Assembly: GCA_025358295.1 (NCBI GenBank)
Contig: JANYJY010000049.1
Location: forward strand, 1-64,000
From: Gammaproteobacteria bacterium
GTDB taxonomy: Bacteria > Pseudomonadota > Gammaproteobacteria > Steroidobacterales > Steroidobacteraceae
DNA: 64,000 nucleotides
Direction of reading: 5' to 3'
The notes under the pieces are model-generated. The model saw nothing but the letters and a program-made list of their open reading frames with translations. It was not told the DNA's origin and ran no database searches. Positions 16,521 through 25,421 of the stretch are shown here, piece by piece (the stretch's first letter is position 1; the number at the start of each line of letters is the position of its first letter). The translations under genes were made by a program, and so were the position numbers.

Positions 16521-16835
16521 ATGAACAGCTTAATTGACGACACTCTGGTCGGCCTTGTCCTCCTAGTGAGTGCCGCATACGCCGTCGCGTCGCTCGGTCC
16601 GAGAAGCCTGCGCCAACGGGCGCTGTTGTTCTGCAGCCGATTATTGGCGCGCGTTCCTGAGTTCTTCGGCCTGCGCCGGGCCGCCGAACGGGTCGCGATT
16701 GCCGCGACGGGCAAAGCACCAGGCGCATGCGGGGGCTGCGACAATTGCGGCACCGATAAAGAGGCCACGACGCAGTCTCCCGCCGGCGAGATCAACGTGC
16801 CGGTCTCAAAAATAGGCCTTCGACGTTCGCGCTGA
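16521..16835 (+). CDS. Small FeoB-associated Cys-rich membrane-anchored protein
   Basis: A 104-residue protein, start ATG at 16521, ten bases after the feoB stop. Residues ~7-25 form a hydrophobic anchor (DDTLVGLVLLVSAAYAVASL). A Cys cluster GACGGCDNCG follows near residues 68-77. Small Cys-containing proteins after feoB (FeoC or FeoB-associated Cys-rich membrane proteins) are common in proteobacteria and may bind iron or a cluster to tune the transporter. This one is not a classic winged-helix FeoC. The function is inferred from position. Confidence 0.75.
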   Translation: MNSLIDDTLVGLVLLVSAAYAVASLGPRSLRQRALLFCSRLLARVPEFFGLRRAAERVAIAATGKAPGACGGCDNCGTDKEATTQSPAGEINVPVSKIGLRRSR

Positions 16836-16855
16836 TCGCCCCGCCCGCAACTGAC

Positions 16856-18280
16856 TCACCAAGGAGCTGAAGCCGGGACGGGCGCGAATTGCTCTGATTG
16901 CCAGCCACCGCCCAGCGCTCGGTAGAGCTGCACCGCAGACAACATGGCATTCAGGCGCGCCGCGGACAATGACAATTCGGCAGCAAATAGATCGCGATCC
17001 GCATCAATGACATTGAAGTAGGAGGCATAGCCGACGCGATAGCGCGCCAGGGCGATGGTGTTGGCGCGCCGCTGTGCGTCGACCTGCGCTTCCTGGGCGG
17101 CATGCAAATCTGCGTCTTGCCGGCACGCGATCAGCGCGTCCGATACTTCTTGAAAGGCTGTCTGTATGCTCTTCTGATATCGCAGGAGTGCCTCGCGTTT
17201 TTGCGCATCGGCCATGTCCAGCAGATAGAGATTGTGCTGCGAATTCAGCAGCGGCTGCACCGCATTGACGCCCGCCGACCACGTCCTCGCCGGCGCGCTG
17301 AACAGCGAAGACAACGCGGTGCTTGCTCGGCCGCCGAGCGCCGTCAGGGAGATGGTGGGAAATAAGTTCGCCTTGGCAACTCCCACTTGCGCATTGGCCG
17401 CCACCAGATTTTGCTCGGCTTCACGCACGTCGGGTCGCCGCTCGAGCAGGCTGGAGGGCAAACCGACGGCCGGTAGCGGAACGGATCCGCCGGCGCCGGC
17501 GCGCACGATCTGGCCGGGATTATGGCCTAGCAGCACGCTGAGAAGATCCTCTGTTTGTCCTATCTCACGCAATACAACGGGCACATTCGCCTTGGCCGTG
17601 GCGAGCTGTGCCTGCGCGGTGGCGACATCCAGCTCCGATACAGTGCCGCGATCGTGCTGCGCCTGAGTCAAGTCGACGAATTTTTGTCGGGTCTCGACGG
17701 TACGGCGAGTGATCGCAAGCTGCTCATCCAGGGTCTGCAACGTGAAGTAGGCGGTCGCGATGCTCGCGACCAATCCTGCGGCGACGCCCTGTTTGGCGTA
17801 GGAGGATTGCAGCAACTGGGCGCGGGCCGATTCAGAGGCACGGCGATACTTGCCCCAAAAATCAATTTCATACGATACGGCGCCCTCGAGCGCAAACGCA
17901 TTGCTGATCGGCGGGCGGCCTGCCGTTGATTCATACGCCGAGGTCCGTTGCCGGACCGCGCCGGCGGTGGCTGAAACCTGCGGCAACTGCTGCAGCCGGG
18001 TGGCGCCGAGAGCAGCCCTTGCTTGATCGACCCGCGCCGCGGCGATGCGCACATCCAGATTGTCGGCGAGGCCCTGTCGGATCAACGATCGCAGCACCGG
18101 GTCCTGATACACCTGCCACCAGCCCGAGTCAGCCGCTGAATCGGCAGTCACGTACTGCTCGAAACGATAGGCCGCGGGTGTGGCCGTCTCCGGCCTTCGA
18201 TAGTCCGGACCCAAGGTGCAGGCAGCGGCCAGGATGGTAGATGCGGCAGCCATCAGCGCAGGGGCGAATTTCCGCATCAT
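16856..18280 (-). CDS. RND efflux outer-membrane lipoprotein (OprM/NodT family)
   Basis: A 474-residue TolC-like channel. The start is the ATG at 18280, overlapping the pump's stop (ATGA). A lipoprotein signal with the lipobox LAAACT near residues 16-21 is followed by LGPDYRRPETATP, a hallmark of the NodT family. Two OEP repeats follow, with characteristic blocks (DNLDVRIAAARVDQARA, GVAAGLVASIATAYFTLQ, LLERRPDVREAEQNLVAANAQ, given in parts of the protein near residues 90, 190 and 310). It forms the outer-membrane exit duct for the pump and adaptor encoded just upstream. Confidence 0.93.
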   Translation of the reverse strand: MMRKFAPALMAAASTILAAACTLGPDYRRPETATPAAYRFEQYVTADSAADSGWWQVYQDPVLRSLIRQGLADNLDVRIAAARVDQARAALGATRLQQLPQVSATAGAVRQRTSAYESTAGRPPISNAFALEGAVSYEIDFWGKYRRASESARAQLLQSSYAKQGVAAGLVASIATAYFTLQTLDEQLAITRRTVETRQKFVDLTQAQHDRGTVSELDVATAQAQLATAKANVPVVLREIGQTEDLLSVLLGHNPGQIVRAGAGGSVPLPAVGLPSSLLERRPDVREAEQNLVAANAQVGVAKANLFPTISLTALGGRASTALSSLFSAPARTWSAGVNAVQPLLNSQHNLYLLDMADAQKREALLRYQKSIQTAFQEVSDALIACRQDADLHAAQEAQVDAQRRANTIALARYRVGYASYFNVIDADRDLFAAELSLSAARLNAMLSAVQLYRALGGGWQSEQFAPVPASAPW

Positions 18281-21200
18281 GGCAGCGGCGCCGCGGCGGT
18301 CGTGTGTTTGCGCCGGATGCGTCCGGCAAGCCTTTGCATCAGCACGTAAAAGACAGGAATAAGAAAAATGCCGATCAGAGTCGCAACGCTCATCCCGAAT
18401 ACCACCGCAGTGCCGAGCACGCGGCGCGCAGAGGCGCCCGCGCCGGAGGCGAGCGCCAACGGCAGCGAGCCGAAGATGAAGGCGAGCGATGTCATCAATA
18501 TTGGACGCAATCTTAAACGGGCGCCGGCTATCGCCGCATCGACCAGGGGCGTGCCGCGTTCGTACTCGAGTTGGGCGAATTCGACGATTAAAATGGCGTT
18601 CTTGGCCGCCAGGCCTATGAGCATGACGAGACCGATCTGGGCATAAATATCGTTCTGCATGCCGCGCAGCCCGAGGCCGGCGTAGGCGCCCAAAACGGCA
18701 AAGGGTATACAGAGCAACACAGCGAATGGCACCGCCCAACTTTCGTACAGAGCGGCGAGCACCAGGAACACGAATACGATGGCCATGCCGAAGATCGCGC
18801 CGCTCTGACCGCTGGATAGTTTTTCCTGATAGGTCGTCCCGGTCCAGTCATAGCCGTAGCCGCTCGGCAAGCTGCGCGCCAATTCTTCCATGGCTTGAGT
18901 TGCCTGGCCGGAACTGTAGCCCGGCGCGGGCGAACCGTTGATGGTGACGGCGCGGAACACATTGAAGCGCTCGATATATTCCGGACCCAGCTTGGATTTG
19001 ATGGTAACCAGGGTGGACAACGGCACCATGTCGCCCTGCGCCGTGCGCACGTACAGTCCATTGACCGACTCCGGCACGGCGCGTGCCTGTGCCTCGGCCT
19101 GCGCGGTGACCTTGTAGGTGCGGCCAAAAAGGTTGAAGTCGTTGATGTACGTGCCGCCGAGGAAGGTTTGCAGTCCGGCAAAGATGCTGGAGATGGACAC
19201 TCCCAAGGTCTTGGCGCGCTCGCGATCCAGCAGGAATTCTATTTGCGGAGTGCGTGTGTTGAACTGCGTGAACACGCGTGACAATTCCGGGCGTTTGTTC
19301 GCCTCAGCGAGGAAATCTCCGATTACTGCGGAGAATTTCTGAACGTCGCCGCCGCTGCGATCCTCGAGAAGGAACTCGAAACCGCCCGCCGTGCCGATTC
19401 CGGGAATGGGCGGCGGATTGAACAATGTGATATTGGCTTCCTTGATGTCGGCGGCCATGCGGTTCACCCGCGCCGCCAGCGCGAGTGCGCCGTGTTCCCC
19501 GCCGCCGCGCTTCGCCCAAGGTTTCAATTCGGCGAAAACGGTGGCGGCATAGGGCGAGTTGGTGCCGGTCAATACATTCAATCCGGTAATGGCAAAGGTA
19601 TCCTCGACTTCGGGCTGCGCCCGCAGTTTTTTAATAAAGGCATCCGTTACGGCCTCGGTGCGCTGCAAGGAAGCTCCCAGCGGCAACGACACGAGCCCGA
19701 TCAGATATCCCTGGTCTTCGTCCGGCATGAAGCCGGTCGGCCTGCTGTACACCAGCCACAGTGCGACCACAGACAAAACCAGGAACACGGTCATGGATTG
19801 CGCGGTTCGGCGGATGCGATTGCCTACCGACTCGGTGTAGCGCTCGGTGAATCGCTTGAAATAGCGGTTGAATGCGCCGAACGCGCGGCCGAGTAGGCCG
19901 GGGAAATGAGACTGATCCGTGGGTTTGAGCAGCAAAGCACACAGCGCCGGTGTCAGCGTCAAGGCAACGATCAGGGATATCGTTACGGATACCGCCAAGG
20001 TGAGGGCGAATTGCCGGTAGAACTGTCCGGTGAGGCCGCCTAAAAAAGATACGGGCACGAACACCGAAATCAGCACCATGGCGATGGCAATTACCGGTCC
20101 GGCGACATCCTTCATGGCCGCCTTGGTCGCTTCGCGAGCGGACAATTTGCGGCTGTCCATAATCTCGGTAACGGCCTCGACGACGACGATGGCGTCGTCC
20201 ACGACCAGGCCGATGGCCAGTACCAAGGCAAACAAGGTCAGAGTGTTGATCGAGAAACCGAGCGCCACGAAGGCACTGAATGTGCCGATCAGCGACACCG
20301 GCACCGCAACCATGGGTATCAACGTCGCGCGCCAGCTCTCCAAGAAGATGAATACGACGAGAAGCACCAGCAGGCCCGCACCGATCAGAGTGACGACGAC
20401 TTCGTGCATGGATTCGGCCACGAACAGCGTGGTGTCGAAGGGAATGGAGTAGCGGATGCCCTGCGGGAACGTTCGTGCCAGCTCATCCATGGCTCGGCGC
20501 ACGCCGTCGGCAACTTCCAAGGCGTTGGCGTCCGGCAGCTGATAAATGCCGATGACCGCGGTGGGTACGCCGTTGACCTTGGTGGAGCGCGAATAATCGG
20601 TCGCGGCAAGTTCGATTCGTGCAATGTCCTTGAGATGCACAATGGCACCGTCGGCCCCGGTGCGAACAACGATGTCCGCATACTCTTCCGGCTTCGATAA
20701 ACGGCCCTTGATCGATGCCACGTACTGCATCTGCTGGCCGCGCGGCGCCGGTTCGGCGCCGATCGTTCCCGCCGGGGCAACGACGTTTTGCTCATTGATG
20801 ATGCCGGACACATCCTCGGTGGTGACGCCCAAGCGCGCCATTTTCGCCGGGTCGAGCCAGATCCGCATACCGTAGTCGCGAGCGCCGAAGACGATGACCT
20901 GGCCGATGCCGCGCACACGCGCCAGTGCGTCATACACATGCAGCGTGGCGAAATTCGACAGGAACAAATAGTCGTAGCGCGGATTGTCGGAGCCGATTGC
21001 CACGGTCAGCAGAATTTGGGGCTGACGCTTGGCGACCGTAATACCTTGCTGCAACACCTGGGCAGGCAGCTGGCGCTGAGCGATCGCCACTTGATTCTGC
21101 ACATCCACCGCGGCGATGTCCTGGGCGGTGCCCACTTCGAAGGACACCGTCAAGCTGTAGCTGCCGTCGTTGGCGCTCTTGGAGTCCATGTAGAGCATGT

Positions 21201-21420
21201 GCGGCACGCCGTTGACCTGCTGCTCGATGGGCGCTGCAATGGATTGCTCGATGGTGCCGGCATCGGCGCCGGGAAAGTTTGTCGATACCACAATGGTCGG
21301 CGGCGTAATCTGCGGAAAGCGGGCGACCGGCAGGCCGGACAGCGACACGGCGCCGGCAATCGTGATGATGATGGCCAGCACGCTGGAAAAAATCGGATGA
21401 TCGATGAAATAGTCGATCAT
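18277..21420 (-). CDS. RND multidrug efflux permease (HAE-1, MexB/AcrB type)
   Basis: A 1047-residue inner-membrane proton antiporter, full length for HAE-1 pumps. It starts MIDYFIDHPIFSSVLAIII, the usual first transmembrane helix, and carries the proton-relay pair in GLVVDDAIVVVEAVTE (TM4) with LAAKNAILIVEFAQ in the second half. Two large periplasmic loops are present (e.g. FPQITPPTIVVSTNFPGA; GPEYIERFNVFRAVTING). It expels hydrophobic drugs, solvents or toxic aromatics together with the adaptor and OprM-type channel. Nine bases separate it from the adaptor gene. The C-terminal tail ends in a short basic segment. Confidence 0.96.
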   Translation of the reverse strand: MIDYFIDHPIFSSVLAIIITIAGAVSLSGLPVARFPQITPPTIVVSTNFPGADAGTIEQSIAAPIEQQVNGVPHMLYMDSKSANDGSYSLTVSFEVGTAQDIAAVDVQNQVAIAQRQLPAQVLQQGITVAKRQPQILLTVAIGSDNPRYDYLFLSNFATLHVYDALARVRGIGQVIVFGARDYGMRIWLDPAKMARLGVTTEDVSGIINEQNVVAPAGTIGAEPAPRGQQMQYVASIKGRLSKPEEYADIVVRTGADGAIVHLKDIARIELAATDYSRSTKVNGVPTAVIGIYQLPDANALEVADGVRRAMDELARTFPQGIRYSIPFDTTLFVAESMHEVVVTLIGAGLLVLLVVFIFLESWRATLIPMVAVPVSLIGTFSAFVALGFSINTLTLFALVLAIGLVVDDAIVVVEAVTEIMDSRKLSAREATKAAMKDVAGPVIAIAMVLISVFVPVSFLGGLTGQFYRQFALTLAVSVTISLIVALTLTPALCALLLKPTDQSHFPGLLGRAFGAFNRYFKRFTERYTESVGNRIRRTAQSMTVFLVLSVVALWLVYSRPTGFMPDEDQGYLIGLVSLPLGASLQRTEAVTDAFIKKLRAQPEVEDTFAITGLNVLTGTNSPYAATVFAELKPWAKRGGGEHGALALAARVNRMAADIKEANITLFNPPPIPGIGTAGGFEFLLEDRSGGDVQKFSAVIGDFLAEANKRPELSRVFTQFNTRTPQIEFLLDRERAKTLGVSISSIFAGLQTFLGGTYINDFNLFGRTYKVTAQAEAQARAVPESVNGLYVRTAQGDMVPLSTLVTIKSKLGPEYIERFNVFRAVTINGSPAPGYSSGQATQAMEELARSLPSGYGYDWTGTTYQEKLSSGQSGAIFGMAIVFVFLVLAALYESWAVPFAVLLCIPFAVLGAYAGLGLRGMQNDIYAQIGLVMLIGLAAKNAILIVEFAQLEYERGTPLVDAAIAGARLRLRPILMTSLAFIFGSLPLALASGAGASARRVLGTAVVFGMSVATLIGIFLIPVFYVLMQRLAGRIRRKHTTAAAPLP

Positions 21421-21428
21421 GCTCGGCT

Positions 21429-22571
21429 CTAGATATCCGCAGGCGCGGGCGCGACTCTTACCGGTGTCCCTGCCTTGACGTGCTGTATGCCGTCGACGAT
21501 CACCACATCGCGGGCCTTGAGGCCGGACTGGACCTGCCAGTCGGTGCCCGATCGAAGCCCCATCTGCACGTCACGCTGCTGTGCGTGCCCGGCCGCATCG
21601 ACGATCCAAACGTAATTCTTGCCCTGCAGGTCTTGGACCGCGCGTTGCGGCACCATGATGGCGTTGGCATCTTGCTGCGCCGACACTTGCACACGGGCGA
21701 ATTGGCCGGCATGCAGCAGTTGGCGCGGGTTGTCCACCTCCAGTCGCAGCGCCAGGGTCCCCGTGCGGGTGTCCACCGCCGGGTCGATGAAGTTAAGCCG
21801 CGGTGCCTCGGGGTATTCCGACCCGTCGGCCAGAAAAATGCGGAAGGGCGGTGGCGATTTTGCATCCTGGTTGGGCGCACGGCCGAGTCGGCGTTGCATG
21901 GTCAGCAGACGCTGTTCGCTGACGCTGAAATTCACGAACATCCGGTCGGTGGCGTAGATCGTGGTCAGGAGGGTGCTGTTGGCCGTGACCATGCCGCCCT
22001 GGCGCAGCAGTGCGCGGCCCATGACGCCGTCGATGGGGCTGGTGATCACCGCATAGCCCAAATTCAAATCCGCCGTCCGTACCGCCGCCTTGGCGGCGTC
22101 GATCGACGCCAGATTGGCTTGATTCTTTGCCACCGCCGCATCGAGCTCTTGCTGGCTGACCGCATCGATTTCCGACAATGACTTCGCCCGCTCCAAGTCA
22201 CGCTGCGATTGGGCCAGCGCGGCCTCATTTTGCGCCAACGCCGCTTTCGCCTGCGCCAGCGCCGCGATATACGGTTGACGATCTATGATGAAAAGCAGTT
22301 GCCCGGCTTTAACCTGCTCGCCTTCGATGGGTACCCGTTTCTCCAGCATGCCGCCGACGCGTGGCCGGATCTCGACGGCGTTGATGGCCTCGGTCTGGCC
22401 GACATAGTCTTCGGGAAAGACCATGGCATGCGGCATGACCGTGATGGCAGCGACCTCGACCGCTGCCGGCGCGGGCGTGGCGTTCTTCGAGCAGCCGTAA
22501 CTCATCGCGGCCATGGCTGCAAAGAGGGTAATCCGCAGAATGCGGCGGCCGTCGGTAGGAGGGCATGGCAT
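21429..22571 (-). CDS. RND efflux periplasmic adaptor lipoprotein (MexA/AcrA type)
   Basis: A 380-residue membrane-fusion protein. An N-terminal signal ends at the lipobox MSYGCSKN (Cys near residue 27). It is followed by the barrel-sandwich/lipoyl half motif AVEIRPRVGGMLEKR, a long alpha-helical hairpin (ALAQAKAALAQNEAALAQ) and the second lipoyl half GYAVITSPIDGVMGRALL. It links the pump to the outer-membrane channel. It is the first structural gene of the efflux operon and lies 131 bases after the MarR gene on the same strand, so MarR probably heads and controls the operon. Confidence 0.94.
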   Translation of the reverse strand: MPCPPTDGRRILRITLFAAMAAMSYGCSKNATPAPAAVEVAAITVMPHAMVFPEDYVGQTEAINAVEIRPRVGGMLEKRVPIEGEQVKAGQLLFIIDRQPYIAALAQAKAALAQNEAALAQSQRDLERAKSLSEIDAVSQQELDAAVAKNQANLASIDAAKAAVRTADLNLGYAVITSPIDGVMGRALLRQGGMVTANSTLLTTIYATDRMFVNFSVSEQRLLTMQRRLGRAPNQDAKSPPPFRIFLADGSEYPEAPRLNFIDPAVDTRTGTLALRLEVDNPRQLLHAGQFARVQVSAQQDANAIMVPQRAVQDLQGKNYVWIVDAAGHAQQRDVQMGLRSGTDWQVQSGLKARDVVIVDGIQHVKAGTPVRVAPAPADI

Positions 22572-22702
22572 GGTTGTTTTCCCTATGGCCTGCCGATGGA
22601 TCTCCTGCGCTCAAATCATCCGGCGACCGATTTCCGAGCCTAGCATAAGATAACCGGGACGACCTGCATGGACTGTCGGGAGGGTGAAACGCGGTGAGGC
22701 GC

Positions 22703-23170
22703 CTAAGTCGATAGATTCGCGAAAATGCGACGCATGAGTTCGTTCAGGGCGACAATGTCGGCCGGGGACAGCCGGTGCACGGCGCGACGGTATATTTCTC
22801 CGGCCGTACTGCGTTCCTGCTCGAGGCAGCGTTTGCCGAGCGGAGTCAAATGCACCTCGGTGACCCGGGCATCCGAGCGGCGCTTCGACAGTTTCACGAG
22901 ACTCTTCTTTTCGAGGCGCTGCACCACGCGGGTCATGGTCGACAGGCGGGTGACCGAGCGCTCGGCAATTTCGCTCACGCTGCTTGGACTCGCTTCATCG
23001 ACGATCATCAAGGCCCGCCAGCTCATCAGATCCATGCCCGAGGCGCTCAGGGCGTTCTCCAATTCCTGTGCATAACGGCCCGCCGCACGCACCATCAGAT
23101 ACAGCGGCGAGTCGACCAGCTGAAAGTCCGGGTATTCGGGATCGCCGCGGCGTTTGGCGTTTACGGCCAT
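22703..23170 (-). CDS. MarR-family transcriptional regulator of the RND efflux operon
   Basis: A 155-residue winged-helix regulator. The N-terminal half has LYLMVRAAGRYAQELENAL and MDLMSWRALMIVDE; the DNA-binding core has SSVSEIAERSVTRLSTMTRVVQRLEKKSLV with the wing RRSDARVTEVHLTPLG (about residues 60-115). MarR proteins are usually repressors released by aromatic ligands. Its position ahead of an RND operon suggests control of efflux. It is divergent from the indolepyruvate-oxidoreductase-like genes across only 85 bases, so one operator could govern both sides. Confidence 0.92.
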   Translation of the reverse strand: MAVNAKRRGDPEYPDFQLVDSPLYLMVRAAGRYAQELENALSASGMDLMSWRALMIVDEASPSSVSEIAERSVTRLSTMTRVVQRLEKKSLVKLSKRRSDARVTEVHLTPLGKRCLEQERSTAGEIYRRAVHRLSPADIVALNELMRRIFANLST

Positions 23171-23187
23171 TCGTCATCCTATAAATG

Positions 23188-23222
23188 GCAATAGTTGCAA
23201 AATCACGTAACCGGACTAGTAT
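23188..23222 (+). promoter_or_regulatory. Candidate promoter with overlapping small palindrome (MarR/iorA divergent region)
   Basis: In the 85-base divergent region, TTGCAA (23195-23200), a 16-base spacer and TAGTAT (23217-23222) form a moderate sigma-70 promoter reading toward the oxidoreductase genes. The palindrome GCAATAGTTGC (23188-23198) overlaps the -35, where a MarR dimer could bind. Both elements are weak matches and could be chance. Confidence 0.35.
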
Positions 23223-23255
23223 TGCAGGTCAATCGGGGACACTCAAGGCACAGCC

Positions 23256-25421
23256 ATGGCGGAGCGGTCGTTCGCGCGGGAAGTTCAGACGCTTAAACTC
23301 GGAGCCGGCGAGGTATTCGAGGGCGAGGCCATACTCGCCGTCACCAAGGCCTTGCTACAGGCGGGAGTCTCCTACGTAGGCGGTTATCAGGGCGCGCCGG
23401 TCTCGCATCTGATGGATGTGCTCGCCGACGCGCGCGAAATCTTGGACGAACTCGGCGTGCATTTCGAATCGAGCGCATCCGAGGCCGGTGCGGCCGCCAT
23501 GCTGGCGGCGTCGGTGAACTACCCGCTGCGCGGCGCCGTCACCTGGAAATCGACGGTGGGCACCAATGTGGCCTCCGACGCATTGTCCAATTTGGCTTCG
23601 GCAGGCGTTCAAGGCGGCGCGCTGATGATCGTCGGGGAAGACTACGGCGAGGGCGCCAGCATTATGCAGGAGCGCACCCATGCGTTCGCCATGAAGTCGC
23701 AAATGTGGCTGCTGGACCCGCGCCCGGATACCGCTGTCATCGTGGATATGGTGGAGCGCGGCTTCGAGCTGTCGGAAGCCAGCGAAACGCCCGTCATGTT
23801 GATGCTGAGAATCCGGGCCTGCCATATGCATGGCTCTTTCGTCGCCAAGGATAATGTCAGGGCCCGCTTCGGCCTCCAGGACGCACTCGAAAATCCGCAG
23901 CGCTCGGCCGCGCGAATCATTCTGCCGCCCGCAACATACGCCCAGGAGCAGGACAAGGTGCTCAACCGATGGCCTGCTGCGGTGCGCTTCATCATCGACA
24001 ATCGCCTGAACGAAATGCATGCCGGCGAGATGGATGACATCGGCATCGTCATGCAGGGCGGCCTCTACAACACGGTACTGCGTTCACTGGAAATGATGGG
24101 ACTGGCGGATGTCTTTGGAGAATCGCGGATTCCCTTGTATGTGTTGAACGTCACCTATCCGCTCGTGCCTGAGGAGTTCAGGAAATTCGCCGCGGGCAAA
24201 CGCGCATTGCTCATCGTCGAGGAAGGCCAGCCTGAATACATCGAGCAAAGCGTCAATCAATTTCTACGCAATGCGGACATTCAAACCAAGGTCGTCGGCA
24301 AGGGGCCCTTGCCCATGGCGGGTGAATACACGGGCGCGGTCGTCAGCGGCGGCATCAAGTCGTTCCTCGCGCAATGGGCGCCGCAGGTCTTGGCAACGCG
24401 CGATTCGGCCGGTTCGGCGGCATCGAATGAGCGGCCGCTGCTGCCCCTCGATGAATTGCGCAAGGCGGTTCCGTTACGGCCCCCGGGTCTGTGCACGGGG
24501 TGCCCCGAACGTCCCTTCTTTTCGGCGATGAAAATCGTGCAGAAGGAATTAGGGCGTGTGCACGTCAGTGCCGACATCGGTTGTCACTCATTCGCCACGC
24601 TGGCGCCCTTCAATATCGGCGCGAGCATCATGGGATATGGGCTGGGGCCGGCTAGTGGAGCGGCCCTGAGTGGTGGCCAGGGTGGCAAACGCTCCATATC
24701 CATCATGGGAGATGGGGGCTTTTGGCATAACGGCCTGACCAGCGGCATCGGCAACTCGGTTTTCAATCGGCACGACTCCGTCACCGTCATCGTCGACAAC
24801 GGCTATGCCGCGGCGACCGGCGGGCAATACATCCCCTCATCGCGGGCTGAAGTGAAAAATAGAAAGGGTGGAAATCCAATCGAACGAGCGGTTCGCGGCG
24901 TGGGCGTGGATTGGGTTCGAACGGTCCACACCTACAAGATGCAGGAAGGCATCGATGCGCTGCGCGAGGCGCTGACGACGGCTTACAAAGGACCCAAGGT
25001 CATCATCGCGGAAGGTGAATGCGAATTGAATCGCAAGAGGCGCGTGGCGCCCGTGCTGAAGCGGATGGCGCAAGAAGGCAAACGCGTGGTGCGCCAGCGC
25101 TTCGGCATCGATCCGGATGTGTGCACCGGCGATCACTCGTGCATTCGGCTTTCGGGATGCCCCTCTTTGACCATCAAGCCCAACCCGGATCCCTTGCGGC
25201 GCGATCCGGTGGCGTATGTCGATAATAGCTGCGTCGGATGCGGCGTATGCGGTGAAGTGGCCCATGCCGCCGTTCTGTGCCCGTCATTTTACCGGGCCGA
25301 CGTCATCACCAACCCCAGCGGTTGGGATCGCATCAAATTTCTGTTTCGCTCCTATTTCATCGGGATTCTGCAACGGCGATTCGATCGCCGGCTCGCACGA
25401 ATTGCGCAGGCGTCGCCGTGA
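23256..25421 (+). CDS. Indolepyruvate:ferredoxin oxidoreductase alpha-type subunit (TPP enzyme with ferredoxin domain)
   Basis: A 721-residue protein of the 2-oxoacid:ferredoxin oxidoreductase superfamily, closest to IorA. The N-terminal pyrimidine-binding region includes YVGGYQGAPVSHLMDVLAD. The thiamine diphosphate site is MGDGGFWHNGLTSGIGNSVF with VDNGYAAATGGQ (about residues 485-530). A ferredoxin-like tail has CTGDHSCIRLSGC and CVGCGVCGEVAHAAVLC. The family decarboxylates aryl-2-oxoacids to aryl-acyl-CoA and reduces ferredoxin. It is coupled by a GTGA overlap to the gamma/beta-type subunit. The substrate could be indolepyruvate, phenylpyruvate or a related acid; context points to aromatic degradation. 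It is longer than archaeal IorA. Confidence 0.88.
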   Translation: MAERSFAREVQTLKLGAGEVFEGEAILAVTKALLQAGVSYVGGYQGAPVSHLMDVLADAREILDELGVHFESSASEAGAAAMLAASVNYPLRGAVTWKSTVGTNVASDALSNLASAGVQGGALMIVGEDYGEGASIMQERTHAFAMKSQMWLLDPRPDTAVIVDMVERGFELSEASETPVMLMLRIRACHMHGSFVAKDNVRARFGLQDALENPQRSAARIILPPATYAQEQDKVLNRWPAAVRFIIDNRLNEMHAGEMDDIGIVMQGGLYNTVLRSLEMMGLADVFGESRIPLYVLNVTYPLVPEEFRKFAAGKRALLIVEEGQPEYIEQSVNQFLRNADIQTKVVGKGPLPMAGEYTGAVVSGGIKSFLAQWAPQVLATRDSAGSAASNERPLLPLDELRKAVPLRPPGLCTGCPERPFFSAMKIVQKELGRVHVSADIGCHSFATLAPFNIGASIMGYGLGPASGAALSGGQGGKRSISIMGDGGFWHNGLTSGIGNSVFNRHDSVTVIVDNGYAAATGGQYIPSSRAEVKNRKGGNPIERAVRGVGVDWVRTVHTYKMQEGIDALREALTTAYKGPKVIIAEGECELNRKRRVAPVLKRMAQEGKRVVRQRFGIDPDVCTGDHSCIRLSGCPSLTIKPNPDPLRRDPVAYVDNSCVGCGVCGEVAHAAVLCPSFYRADVITNPSGWDRIKFLFRSYFIGILQRRFDRRLARIAQASP

